DNA of 64,000 bases from JAHEJJ01 sp965212205 (GTDB lineage: Bacteria > Bacteroidota > Bacteroidia > Flavobacteriales > Flavobacteriaceae), in the NCBI GenBank assembly GCA_965212205.1, contig CBDBUX010000001.1, positions 124,001-188,000 on the forward strand, read 5' to 3'. The position numbers and the translations under genes were made by a program. Shown here piece after piece: positions 1 through 9,163 of this stretch (its first letter is position 1; each line of letters starts with the position of its first letter). The notes beneath the pieces were generated by a model. It saw only the letters and a list, made by a program, of their open reading frames with translations. It was not told the DNA's origin and did no database searches.

Positions 1-197
1 GATTGGGGTGCCGCTGAACGCATACTTTTATTGGTTAATTATTTGATTGTAAGATCTGAGAACATCTTTATATCTCAACGTCCTCTTTACTCATTTTATT
101 GGGTACATGCCGAGAAAATCTCTGCTTAATCGATGAAATCCTATATTTTCGATCAACGGTAGGTATATCTCGATGAACTGCAAGGTTTGTGCCGCTG

Positions 198-205
198 TAA
201 TTTTG
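198..205 (+). promoter_or_regulatory. Putative -7 box of the brnQ promoter
   Basis: TAATTTTG matches the Bacteroidota -7 consensus TAnnTTTG. It lies 16 bases before the GTG chosen as the brnQ start. No clear -33 TTG stands at the usual distance, so this rests on one box only. Confidence 0.35.
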
Positions 206-221
206 CGTTATCTTGGCACAT

Positions 222-1502
222 GTGAATCGTACCCGTGAGATACTTTTAACGGCTCTTGCGCTGTTCTCCCTTTTTTTCGGGGCAGGAAATCTGATCCTTC
301 CCCCACTCCTGGGATATACCGCCGCCGAATCGTGGTGGCTCGTCGGACTGGGATTTTGCCTTTCTGCTGTTTTGATTCCTATCCTGGGGATTCTGGCGCA
401 CGCAAGACTCCAGGGTACAATGTTCGAATTTGCCAGTGTGGTTTCGCCACGGTTCAGCCTGATTTACTGTTACCTTGTCTACGCCATTTCGATCAGCCTG
501 CCTTCCCCCAGAACTGCAGCTGTTACACACGAGATGGGCATAATGCCTTTGGCAGACACCTCCTCTCTGACCACCAGTATTGTTTATTTTTCGTTGGTCT
601 TTTTGTTCGTGATCAACCGGGGTTGGATCCTGGATGTCATCGGAAAATTTCTATCTCCTGCCATATTATTGGTGTTAGTAGGGATAATAGGTGTCGCTGT
701 ATTCCGATTTCCTTTTGATTTTGATGCTTCAGGTTTTTCGAATCCGATTTCCAGTGGAATTCTTGAAGGATATCAGACCTTCGATGCTATCGGTGCAGTT
801 GTAGTTGGAGGCGTAATTATTATATCGATCAGTATCAAAGAAAAGGAGATGGATTTTTCAACCAAAAAGAAAATAATCGCGAGAGCTGGTTGGTTAGCCG
901 GGCTGGGCCTTTTCCTGGTTTATGGTTGCCTGATCCTAACAGGGGCCCTTTTTAACGGAATGTTTTCCGATGATATCAGCCGAACGGCTTTACTGAGCGA
1001 GATCAGTAAAACCACTCTGGGGAATTCTGCCAATCTTCTGCTCAGTTTACTGGTGAGCCTGGCCTGTTTTACCACAGCCGTAGGTATTGTTACAGGAACA
1101 GCAGACTTTGTAAAATCGCGTTACCCTAAGAAGCGCCATGCATATTTGCTCACCGCTGTATTGGGTTGTTCTCTGGGGATTCTTATGGGTCAGTTCGAGG
1201 TCGGATATATCATTGCCGTTGCCTTACCTCCGCTGATGTTTATTTACCCCATAACCATTGTGCTGATCCTACTTAATGTACTCCCTCCGGCTTATACCTC
1301 GTCCTTGATCTATAAAGCGGTAGTCCTTACCACAATTATTTTCAGTATTCCGGATTTCCTGGGAACCCTAGGGCTGGAATTAAGCTGGGTGGCCTGGATC
1401 CCCTTAAGCGGATTTAAAATGGGTTGGGTAATCCCCGCTCTTGCAGTATACCTATTCTTGTTGATCAGGAAGGGAAGAAAGTCCCCATCTTCGTTGACCT
1501 GA
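222..1502 (+). CDS. brnQ: Branched-chain amino acid:cation symporter, BrnQ/LIVCS family
   Basis: This is an inner-membrane carrier that takes up leucine, isoleucine and valine with Na+ or H+. The 426-residue product is hydrophobic throughout, about 12 membrane segments. It opens with the family signature SLFFGAGNLILPP near residues 16-28. I chose the GTG at 222 because it gives the usual family N-terminus (MNRTREILL) and sits downstream of a TAnnTTTG box; the frame can also open at TTG 213. It is a single gene, convergent with the aminopeptidase, with 26 bases between the two stops. The family call is firm; the exact substrate is inferred. Confidence 0.9.
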   Translation: MNRTREILLTALALFSLFFGAGNLILPPLLGYTAAESWWLVGLGFCLSAVLIPILGILAHARLQGTMFEFASVVSPRFSLIYCYLVYAISISLPSPRTAAVTHEMGIMPLADTSSLTTSIVYFSLVFLFVINRGWILDVIGKFLSPAILLVLVGIIGVAVFRFPFDFDASGFSNPISSGILEGYQTFDAIGAVVVGGVIIISISIKEKEMDFSTKKKIIARAGWLAGLGLFLVYGCLILTGALFNGMFSDDISRTALLSEISKTTLGNSANLLLSLLVSLACFTTAVGIVTGTADFVKSRYPKKRHAYLLTAVLGCSLGILMGQFEVGYIIAVALPPLMFIYPITIVLILLNVLPPAYTSSLIYKAVVLTTIIFSIPDFLGTLGLELSWVAWIPLSGFKMGWVIPALAVYLFLLIRKGRKSPSSLT

Positions 1503-1528
1503 CTTACGAAGTCTGCGCAGTGGGTCTG

Positions 1529-2824
1529 TCAATTGGCATTCATCAAGGTCTCTATTTCCTCCACCTCTATCGGGATATTCTTCATGAGGTTCAGCGGTGC
1601 CCCGGATTCCTGGATCACCACATCATCCTCGAGCCGTATTCCCATTTTCTCATCAGGAATATATATCCCCGGCTCTACAGTAAAGACCATATTGGCCTTC
1701 ATTGGGGTTTTAAGTGCGCCATAATCGTGAGTGTCTAACCCAATATGATGGCTGGTGCCATGCATAAAATATTTTTTATATGCCGGCCAGTTGGGGTCTT
1801 CATTCTTTACATCGGCCTTATCGAGCAGGCCAAGTCCCAATAATTCGGAAGTCATGATATTCCCCACTTCCTTGTGATATTCCTCCCAATCAGCGCCCGG
1901 TACCAGTAATTGGGTTGCCTCGTTCTTTACCCTGAGTATGGCTTCGTATACCTGCTTCTGACGCTTGGTGAACCTCCCGTTGACCGGTATGGTGCGTGTC
2001 ATATCACTGGAATAATTAGCATATTCTGCCCCCACATCCATCAAGACCAGATCTCCATCTTTACAGGCTTGGTTATTCTCGATATAATGTAGAACATTCG
2101 CATTATTTCCCGACGCGATAATCGGGGTATAGGCAAAACCCCTCGACCGGTTCCTGATAAACTCATGCAGGTATTCGGCCTCGAGTTCGTACTCCATGAT
2201 GCCAGGTTTTAAAAACGATAAGACCCGTCTGAATCCCTTATTGGTAATGTTACAAGCTTTTTGTAATTGATCGATTTCCTCTGGCTCTTTTACACCTCTG
2301 ATTTCCTGTAGAATGGGATTGCTCTTGGCGTATTGATGGGCCGGAAAATCCTTTTTACATTTTTCGATAAAGCGGGCCTCTCTTGTTTGGGTTTCAGAAG
2401 ATTGCCGGTAATGTTCATTGGTATTAAAGTATACGGTATCTGCTTCTGTCATCAGGTCAAAAAAGACCTTGTTGAAATCGGACAACCAATACACCATTTC
2501 TATTCCTGAGACTTCAGTGGCCTTTTCTTTGGTTAGTTTTTCTCCTTCCCAAATAGCAATATGCTCGTTGGTCTCTCGTACAAATAGTACTTCACGGTGC
2601 TTCTCTTTTATCGAAGAAGGAAAAAGCAGAAGAATAGATTCTTCCTGGTCTACTCCTGAGAGGTAAAAAATATCGCGGTGCTGTTGGAACGGCATGGTAC
2701 TGTCTGCGCTTACAGGGTATATGTCATTCGAATTAAATACCGCAACTGCTCCGGGCTTCATTCGACCCATAAATTTTTGACGATTCTTGACAAATAATCG
2801 GGAAGGTATTGGTTCGTATTTCAT
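1529..2824 (-). CDS. pepP: Xaa-Pro aminopeptidase (aminopeptidase P, M24B)
   Basis: This cytoplasmic metallopeptidase removes an N-terminal residue that precedes proline. The 431 residues hold an N-terminal AMP_N domain (about 5-140) and a C-terminal pita-bread M24 domain (about 180-425). The five metal ligands can be seen: D263 (LMDVG), D274 (SSDMTRT), H359 (HGTSHHIG), E384 (TVEPGIY) and E399 (IRLED). The length is normal for bacterial PepP. It is a single gene with a strong promoter of its own (2846-2876). Confidence 0.93.
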   Translation of the reverse strand: MKYEPIPSRLFVKNRQKFMGRMKPGAVAVFNSNDIYPVSADSTMPFQQHRDIFYLSGVDQEESILLLFPSSIKEKHREVLFVRETNEHIAIWEGEKLTKEKATEVSGIEMVYWLSDFNKVFFDLMTEADTVYFNTNEHYRQSSETQTREARFIEKCKKDFPAHQYAKSNPILQEIRGVKEPEEIDQLQKACNITNKGFRRVLSFLKPGIMEYELEAEYLHEFIRNRSRGFAYTPIIASGNNANVLHYIENNQACKDGDLVLMDVGAEYANYSSDMTRTIPVNGRFTKRQKQVYEAILRVKNEATQLLVPGADWEEYHKEVGNIMTSELLGLGLLDKADVKNEDPNWPAYKKYFMHGTSHHIGLDTHDYGALKTPMKANMVFTVEPGIYIPDEKMGIRLEDDVVIQESGAPLNLMKNIPIEVEEIETLMNAN

Positions 2825-2845
2825 AATTTTTTAAGAAGGTTTCAT

Positions 2846-2876
2846 CAAAATTAGGGATTCACCCGATCAGATCAAA
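2846..2876 (-). promoter_or_regulatory. Promoter of pepP (TTTG-N19-TAATTTTG)
   Basis: Read on the minus strand, TTTG (2873-2876) is followed after 19 bases by TAATTTTG (2846-2853). This matches the Bacteroidota primary sigma consensus in both boxes and spacing. The pepP ATG lies 21 bases downstream of the -7 box. It is the best promoter in the window. Confidence 0.6.
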
Positions 2877-2949
2877 GATAATAGTCTGGAGGTTTCCTCT
2901 TGTCATAGGAATGGTAAATTCATACATTCGTCAGATTAATAATTATTAT

Positions 2950-5805
2950 ATGATTTTTAGAACACTACTCCTCTTGCTGGCCCTGGGATCTGCTCAGATC
3001 TGGGCCCAATCACTTTCAACATCCGCTCAAAGCATACAGCAATCTTTGATTCAAAAAGAAGAAATGCAGCAGCGGTCGCTTGTTAAAAATATAAGGTTTA
3101 AGAATATCGGTCCCACAATAATGAGTGGCAGGGTGGTAGATCTTGATGTCAACCCCGACGATCCCGAAGAATTCTACGTCGCCTATGCATCAGGAGGCTT
3201 GTGGTATACCGATAATAACGGGACCAGTTTTGTGCCTGTGATGGATTCCACCCCAACCCAAAACCTGGGTGATATCGCCGTGCACTGGCCAAGCGGGACT
3301 ATATGGGCCGGGACAGGCGAGAATAATGCCTCACGTTCTTCTTATGCGGGTATCGGCATCTTTAAATCCACAGATAAAGGAAAACATTGGCAAAACATGG
3401 GGCTGATCGATTCTCACCATATCGGTCGTATCATAATCAATTCAAAAAATCCGGATGAAGTTGTGATAGGGGTCACCGGACACCTTTATACTCCCAACGA
3501 AAAAAGGGGAATATTTAAGACCACTGATGGAGGAGAAAACTGGGAACAAGTACTGTTTATCAACAGTCAAACCGGGGTGATAGATCTTGCCAGCGTGCCG
3601 GGTAATTTTAATATTCAGTATGCCACTGCCTGGGAGAAAGATCGCAAGGCGTGGAATTTTAAAGGGAATGGTAAGAATTCGGGCATTTACAAAAGCACCG
3701 ACGGAGGTGAGAGCTGGCAGCGAATAAGCATAGAGGGAAGTGGTTTTCCAACCGGTGAAGGTGTAGGACGGATTGGTCTATCAGTATTCAACGACCAAAT
3801 CATTTATGCTGTTCATGATAATCAAAACCGACGGGAAAAGAGTGGCCCGAAAAAGGAAAGTAAGGATAAACTCTCCAAGGAGGATTTTAAAACTATGTCC
3901 CTGAGCTCTTTCGATCAATTGAAAGATGATGCATTGGACAACTATTTGAGCGATAAAAACTTCCCAAAAAAATATACGGCTTCGGTGGTCAAGGAAATGG
4001 TTCGTGCAGGAACGATTCAGCCCAAAGATCTCAGTGACTATCTCGATAATGCCAATTCTTTGCTTTTCGAATTTCCGGTGATAGGCGCAGAGGTATATCG
4101 AAGTGAAGATGGAGGTGAATCATGGGCCAAAATGAACGAAGAGTACATCGATGATCTTTATTATAGCTATGGGTATTATTTCGGGCAGATCAGGGTGGAT
4201 CCATCAGATAAAGACAAGATCTATATCGCCGGAGTGCCCATTTTGAAATCTGAGAACGGAGGCAAAACATTTCAGGATATTAGCGGGGAAAATGTCCATG
4301 CAGACCATCATGCTTTGTGGATCAATCCCAAGGACTCCAGTCACCTGATAAACGGTAATGACGGCGGTGTAAATATTACCTACGATCAGGGTCAGCACTG
4401 GGTAAAAAATAATGCCCCGGCCGTAGGTCAGTTTTATGCCATAAATGTGGACTACCAGGAACCCTACAATGTTTATGGCGGGCTTCAGGACAATGGGGTT
4501 TGGATGGGACCTCATAATGCAAAGGAAGATGCCCAATGGCATCAGACCGGACATTATCCGTGGAAAATGATCCTTGGAGGAGATGGAATGCAGGTGCAAA
4601 TAGACCGCACTAACCCACAAATCGTCTATACGGGTTTCCAGTTCGGAAACTATTACCGGATCGATCTAAATGCTGATTCGAGAACAAAAATCCAGCCCAA
4701 ACACGATCTCGGAACGAAAGCTTTCCGGTTCAACTGGCAAACTCCGATCTTGCTTTCCCCTCATAACCAGGACATCCTTTACCTGGGCAGTAATGTATTG
4801 CACCGTTCTATGAACCAGGGTGATACCTGGGAATCGATTTCGGGAGACCTGACCAAGGGGGGCAAAAAAGGCAATGTGGCCTATGGTACGATTACCAGCA
4901 TTTCTGAGTCTCCGGTCAAATTCGGGCTCATCTATGTTGGAACAGACGACGGACTTTTGCAACGTACCGATAATGCGGGTGCTTCATGGACAACAGTTTC
5001 TAATGATCTTCCGGGATCGTTATGGATCTCTGAAGTTCTGGCTTCAGGTCACGATCTCAAACGTGTATACGTGAGTCTGAACGGGTATCGCAATGACGAT
5101 TTCACCACTTATATTTATAGAAGTGATGACGGAGGAAAAAGTTGGGCCGATATTTCTTCGAATATACCTGACGCTCCGGTAAATGCCCTGGCCGAAGACC
5201 CACATTCCGAGGATCTGCTCTTTGCGGCAACCGATAATGGTCTCTATGTGAGTTTTAACGGCGGACAGCAGTGGGAAAGTTTTCAGGCCGGGATTCCTAA
5301 TGTGGCCATGCACGATCTGGTGATCCAGGATAAAGCAAGACACTTGTTGGTGGGGACTCATGGGCGAAGTATTTATAAGGCCGATATATCAGTCCTCCAA
5401 ATGATGAATGAAAGTATAAGGAATTCTGCCTTAACAATATTCGACCTGGACTCTATCCAATATTCAGAAGATTGGGGCAATCCTACTACCGCCTGGGCAG
5501 AACCTAATACCCCTGGTTTGGATATTAAATTTTTTTCTGGGGAACCCGGGGTTTACAAAGCAGAAATTCGTACGCTTCAGGGAATTGTGGTTAGTAATGC
5601 TGAGGTAGAGGCTGTACGTGGTATAAACATTCTTTCATACGATATGGCTTTTTCCAAAAAAGGCAAATCCGACTATCTGAAAAAGTATAAACGAAAGCTT
5701 ATCACTGCAAAAAATGGTAAAACTTACCTGCCTGCAGGAAAGTACGAGGTTGAGATCAGTGGCAATGGTTCAACGCAAGTGAAGTCATTTGTTATTGAGA
5801 ACTAG
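2950..5805 (+). CDS. Secreted BNR/Asp-box beta-propeller protein (VPS10/sortilin-like, 'glycosyl hydrolase')
   Basis: A 951-residue exported protein. From the ATG at 2950 it begins with a typical signal peptide (LLLLLALGSAQIWAQ); the frame also opens 13 codons earlier at 2911. About ten Asp-box motifs (S/T-x-D-x-G-x-x-W, such as STDGGESW and SDDGGKSW) run along it, as in sortilin/VPS10 or xyloglucanase-type propellers. The last 80 residues resemble an Ig-like FlgD/T9SS-type C-terminal domain (LPAGKYEVEI...KSFVIEN), so T9SS export is possible. No catalytic residues can be identified, and the common label 'glycosyl hydrolase' is not supported by sequence alone. A lysine-rich helical insert interrupts the propeller around nt 3830-4080. 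Confidence 0.8.
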   Translation: MIFRTLLLLLALGSAQIWAQSLSTSAQSIQQSLIQKEEMQQRSLVKNIRFKNIGPTIMSGRVVDLDVNPDDPEEFYVAYASGGLWYTDNNGTSFVPVMDSTPTQNLGDIAVHWPSGTIWAGTGENNASRSSYAGIGIFKSTDKGKHWQNMGLIDSHHIGRIIINSKNPDEVVIGVTGHLYTPNEKRGIFKTTDGGENWEQVLFINSQTGVIDLASVPGNFNIQYATAWEKDRKAWNFKGNGKNSGIYKSTDGGESWQRISIEGSGFPTGEGVGRIGLSVFNDQIIYAVHDNQNRREKSGPKKESKDKLSKEDFKTMSLSSFDQLKDDALDNYLSDKNFPKKYTASVVKEMVRAGTIQPKDLSDYLDNANSLLFEFPVIGAEVYRSEDGGESWAKMNEEYIDDLYYSYGYYFGQIRVDPSDKDKIYIAGVPILKSENGGKTFQDISGENVHADHHALWINPKDSSHLINGNDGGVNITYDQGQHWVKNNAPAVGQFYAINVDYQEPYNVYGGLQDNGVWMGPHNAKEDAQWHQTGHYPWKMILGGDGMQVQIDRTNPQIVYTGFQFGNYYRIDLNADSRTKIQPKHDLGTKAFRFNWQTPILLSPHNQDILYLGSNVLHRSMNQGDTWESISGDLTKGGKKGNVAYGTITSISESPVKFGLIYVGTDDGLLQRTDNAGASWTTVSNDLPGSLWISEVLASGHDLKRVYVSLNGYRNDDFTTYIYRSDDGGKSWADISSNIPDAPVNALAEDPHSEDLLFAATDNGLYVSFNGGQQWESFQAGIPNVAMHDLVIQDKARHLLVGTHGRSIYKADISVLQMMNESIRNSALTIFDLDSIQYSEDWGNPTTAWAEPNTPGLDIKFFSGEPGVYKAEIRTLQGIVVSNAEVEAVRGINILSYDMAFSKKGKSDYLKKYKRKLITAKNGKTYLPAGKYEVEISGNGSTQVKSFVIEN

Positions 5806-5847
5806 TATGCTTTTCTTGTTAGGCCTAAACCCAAAAAATGATTTTCT

Positions 5848-6237
5848 ATGGAACTCACTTTAACTATACCCGCGCTTTTGTTCCCGGCCATCTCATTAAG
5901 CATGCTGGCTTATAATGCGCGTTATTTGGCCATTGCCGCACTGATCAGACAATTGCACAAACAGTATTTAGATACAGGTTCCATAAATCTCGGCCGACAG
6001 GTTAAACAACTGCAGAAGAGACTAGCCATTGTAAAGAACATGCAGGCTGTGGCTATCCTGAGTTTTCTTTTTAGTGCCATTACCATGTTCCTGATCTACG
6101 TAGGATTTGAATTTTGGGCCAATATGGCCTTTGGTATAAGCCTGCTGGCCCTCATGCTTTCGTTGATCCTCTCTCTTGTAGAAGTACAACTTTCTACCAA
6201 AGCTCTCGGGATTCAGTTACACGATATGGGCCAATAA
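5848..6237 (+). CDS. DUF2721 membrane protein
   Basis: A 129-residue protein with a hydrophobic N-terminus (LLFPAISLSMLAYNARYLAIAALIR, split over residues 10-34), a short basic helix, and two further membrane segments (about 65-85 and 90-115). The pattern fits DUF2721, whose role is unknown. It follows the propeller gene by 42 bases and may share its transcript. Confidence 0.7.
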   Translation: MELTLTIPALLFPAISLSMLAYNARYLAIAALIRQLHKQYLDTGSINLGRQVKQLQKRLAIVKNMQAVAILSFLFSAITMFLIYVGFEFWANMAFGISLLALMLSLILSLVEVQLSTKALGIQLHDMGQ

Positions 6238-6387
6238 ATTATTAGAAATCTCCAATTCCCCCCTCAATGATTTTAAAAATATCCAGATTGTTTCATTGGT
6301 GGTTTCGAAGAAATATCAGCCCAACTTTCAAATAGATAAATGATGAAGCGAATACAAAAATCAACTGTTGTTTGAGGAATCCAGAAT

Positions 6388-7353
6388 TCATCTCCCAATA
6401 TGAAATAGCGCATCACCCTGATTAACCACCGCCTGATGGTTAATACATAAAATGTGCCCGTCGAACGGGGCTTTGATCCGACGCCGGTGCTTGGCATAAG
6501 TATCGGTGATCAACCCTAATTCTTGTCCTTTTTGCACCTGGCTGCCATTGACGACCTCCGGGATAAACATCCCGGCCGTAGGTGCCCTCAGCCATTTACG
6601 GTCACTGAGATGATAAGACTCATAACGTTCAACATAGGCGGGTTCAATCTTGTTGATCATCCCAAAATACTTAAGTACATTAAGGACTCCCTGCATCCCT
6701 TCAAGAATAGCATGATCATCGAAACGCATGCTTTCGCCCGCCTCAAACACTATGGAAGGTTTCCCCATTTTATAAGCCGCTTTTCGAAATGAGCCACTGA
6801 TCATTCTCGATGGGAATACAAAAGGAGCATTAAATATCTCAGCGAGTTTCCTGCTGTAATCATCCTCCAAGGTAAACCGGGTTTGAGGATAATTGTGTTT
6901 CTGAGCGCCACCGGTGTGAAGATCTATACCGTAGTCGATCTGCTTGAGGATTTCCCTGGTGTAGTGATAGGCGATCCGACTGGCCATGGAACCTGTTCTT
7001 TTGCCGGGAAAACTACGGTTAACGTCTTTTCCGTCGGGGACATCTCTTGAAAAATGGATAAAGCCAAATATATTCAGGATAGGTACAGCGATAACGGCAC
7101 CTTTTCTGATATTGAATCGTTTTTGCTGCAACATGCGCCTTACAATTTCAATACCGTTGATCTCATCGCCATGCAGGCCAGCCTGTACTAAAACTGTGGG
7201 GCCAGGCTTTTTAGCGTTAAAGACGTAGACCGGTATGTCGATAAGTGTTCCGGTAGGCAGGCGATCAATGCTGATCTTAAGGAGTTTTTTCTCTCCGGGA
7301 GAAACGGCTTCCTTACCTATGACGATATCTCTGTTTTCTTCTACGACGTCCAT
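6388..7353 (-). CDS. Succinylglutamate desuccinylase/aspartoacylase-like zinc hydrolase
   Basis: A 321-residue M14-like zinc hydrolase. It shows the zinc motif HGDE (H61, E64), a second histidine in DLHTGG (H146), the substrate motif DVNRSFPG (110-117) and a likely catalytic glutamate in VFEAGE (E204). The C-terminal 70 residues form a small beta domain, as in AstE/AspA-type proteins. Members cleave N-acyl amino acids or amide-linked glutamates. The start overlaps the 3' end of rimK by 41 bases, so the two are co-translated. Its natural job may be to trim or reverse what the neighbouring ligase adds; that is inference. Confidence 0.82.
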   Translation of the reverse strand: MDVVEENRDIVIGKEAVSPGEKKLLKISIDRLPTGTLIDIPVYVFNAKKPGPTVLVQAGLHGDEINGIEIVRRMLQQKRFNIRKGAVIAVPILNIFGFIHFSRDVPDGKDVNRSFPGKRTGSMASRIAYHYTREILKQIDYGIDLHTGGAQKHNYPQTRFTLEDDYSRKLAEIFNAPFVFPSRMISGSFRKAAYKMGKPSIVFEAGESMRFDDHAILEGMQGVLNVLKYFGMINKIEPAYVERYESYHLSDRKWLRAPTAGMFIPEVVNGSQVQKGQELGLITDTYAKHRRRIKAPFDGHILCINHQAVVNQGDALFHIGR

Positions 7354-8221
7354 TGCGCTCTACATATTTAATAATTTCCCTCGCGATATTGATCTCGGTA
7401 GCAGACTCTATTCCCTTTAGACCAGGTGAGGCATTGACCTCAATAAGTAGTGGTCCCCGTTTAGAACGGATCAGATCTACTCCTGCAACTCCAAGGCCCA
7501 AATATTTCACCGCATTGACTGCTATATTTTGCTCAGTAGGTGTGGGGATGATAGCCATGATGTCTGCTCCCCTATGTACATTGGAACGAAATTCCTCCAG
7601 GGCACTCGTTCTTTTCATGCTTGCAATTACTTTGTCGCCAACCACAATGATCCGGATATCCTCACCATTGGCTTCCTCTATATATTCCTGCATGAGGATG
7701 CTTGTATCCATCTTGTAAAATGTGTCTAATATAGATTTGGCAGATTTCTTGCTTTCGGCCAGAATGACTCCCAATCCCTGAGTTCCTTCCTGAAGTTTGA
7801 TGATGACGGGAGTGCCGCCAAGAATTTTTATTTGCTCTTCAATATTATCCGGATTGATTGAAAACAGTGTTTCGGGAATGGGAATTCCTTTTCTTGCCAT
7901 GATCTGCAAGGTTCTGACCTTATTCCTTGCCCGTGTTATTCCCAACGATCTTGCAGTACTGAACACCCCATTCATTTCGAACTGCTTTACAATGGCCGCT
8001 CCGTGCCTGGTGACATTAGTCCCGATTCGGGGAATGATTGCATCAAAATCGTCAGTAATACTCTCGTCTCTCAAAAAGATCTGCGGTTTCCCTGAGCCCA
8101 GTTTCACAGAGCACTTAGTGTGGTCTATCAGCTCGATGTAATGACCCACCTTTTCGGCCTCTTCTGCAATTCTCTTAGTGGAATACACATTAAGGCTAAC
8201 CGATAATAGTCCGATATTCAT
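7313..8221 (-). CDS. rimK: RimK-family ATP-grasp alpha-L-glutamate ligase
   Basis: A 302-residue ATP-grasp ligase. The central domain holds IIKLQEGTQGLGV (140-152) and the Mg/ATP-binding LIEVNASPGLKGIE (259-272, E261 and N263). In gamma-proteobacteria RimK adds glutamates to the C-terminus of ribosomal protein S6; Bacteroidota members may have other targets. The C-terminus ends in a very basic tail, NGRRRRKQRYRHR (290-302). Part of that tail is encoded in the overlap with the downstream hydrolase, which suggests it was gained by stop-codon drift. Confidence 0.88.
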   Translation of the reverse strand: MNIGLLSVSLNVYSTKRIAEEAEKVGHYIELIDHTKCSVKLGSGKPQIFLRDESITDDFDAIIPRIGTNVTRHGAAIVKQFEMNGVFSTARSLGITRARNKVRTLQIMARKGIPIPETLFSINPDNIEEQIKILGGTPVIIKLQEGTQGLGVILAESKKSAKSILDTFYKMDTSILMQEYIEEANGEDIRIIVVGDKVIASMKRTSALEEFRSNVHRGADIMAIIPTPTEQNIAVNAVKYLGLGVAGVDLIRSKRGPLLIEVNASPGLKGIESATEINIAREIIKYVERNGRRRRKQRYRHR

Positions 8222-8301
8222 AGCTAATGGTCACGTGGTAAATGAATTACCTAATATCGGCAAAATATTCAAATCAATTTCAGTTCTATTGTAAATTTAT
8301 A

Positions 8302-8317
8302 AGCTTACTAATAAGCT
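8302..8317. repeat. Small inverted repeat in the rimK-sdhC intergenic region
   Basis: AGCTTA-CTAA-TAAGCT is a perfect 6-bp inverted repeat in the 271-base gap between divergent rimK and sdhC. It could be an operator or chance. The rest of the gap is AT-rich and shows no gene apart from the sdhC promoter listed separately. Confidence 0.25.
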
Positions 8318-8441
8318 ACTATTTCGACCTGTTTTTGTTCAATTAATTCTGCAGGAGAGTAGCAGAACCGTTTAATTATTTAATCGGTGCTTTGTTATTG
8401 CTTATAATCAATCTAAATACTGAATATTATGAGTCGCGAAG

Positions 8442-8473
8442 TTTGTTAATATATAGGCTGTAGCTTAAATTAG
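8442..8473 (+). promoter_or_regulatory. Putative promoter of sdhCAB
   Basis: TTTG (8442-8445) is followed after 20 bases by TAAATTAG (8466-8473), one mismatch from the Bacteroidota TAnnTTTG box. The sdhC ATG lies 19 bases further on. Confidence 0.4.
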
Positions 8474-8492
8474 CACAGCTAAAATTTTTGGA

Positions 8493-9161
8493 ATGAGTGC
8501 ACTGATAAAATCGTCCATTGCCCGAAAAGTGGTAATGGCACTTTCTGGTCTTTTTTTAGTTCTTTTTCTACTCCTTCACCTTTCCATCAATCTTTCTTCG
8601 GTCATCAGCCCGGATACATTTAATCAATGGTCCCACTTTATGGGGTATAATCCTCTTGTACAGTACCTGATGCAACCGATCCTCATCGCAGGGGTTGTGG
8701 TTCATTTTGTAATGGGGATCGTACTGGAACTGCAGAACAATCAAGCAAGAGCTGTAAAGTATGCCCAGTATAAAGGGAGCGCGAACGCTTCATGGGTCTC
8801 CAGGAACATGATCATCACCGGATTGGTGATCCTCGCTTTCCTGGGATTGCATTTCTACGATTTTTGGATTCATGAAATGGCCTACAAATATATTGAAGCA
8901 AATCCCCAAGACCCAACACGATATTATGGGGAAACCGTTGAGAAGTTTGAACCTATCTGGAGGACCGTGATATACGTTGTTTCCTTTGTTTTGCTATCCA
9001 TGCATTTATGGCACGGCTTCGCTTCCTCCTTCCAAAGTATGGGTCTAAACAATAAGTATACGCCCGGTATCAAAAAATTTACTCAAGCCTACGCCCTTAT
9101 CGTGCCGTTAGGATTTGTCTTTATCGCCTTATATCATCACCTTAATCCGCTAACACACTAG
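8493..9161 (+). CDS. sdhC: Succinate dehydrogenase cytochrome b subunit (b558 family)
   Basis: This 222-residue inner-membrane subunit anchors succinate dehydrogenase and passes electrons to menaquinone. It has five membrane segments and histidines placed for haem binding (LLLHLSINLS near residue 28, HFVMGIVLEL near 72, LGLHFYDFW near 110, SMHLWHGF near 170). This is the single-polypeptide b558 anchor, so no sdhD is expected. sdhA starts 2 bases after its stop. Confidence 0.93.
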   Translation: MSALIKSSIARKVVMALSGLFLVLFLLLHLSINLSSVISPDTFNQWSHFMGYNPLVQYLMQPILIAGVVVHFVMGIVLELQNNQARAVKYAQYKGSANASWVSRNMIITGLVILAFLGLHFYDFWIHEMAYKYIEANPQDPTRYYGETVEKFEPIWRTVIYVVSFVLLSMHLWHGFASSFQSMGLNNKYTPGIKKFTQAYALIVPLGFVFIALYHHLNPLTH

Positions 9162-9163
9162 TT

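Noticed and set aside
1500..1512. A 5-bp hairpin (GACTT-ACG-AAGTC) after brnQ as a terminator
   Set aside because: The stem is short and no T run follows on either strand.
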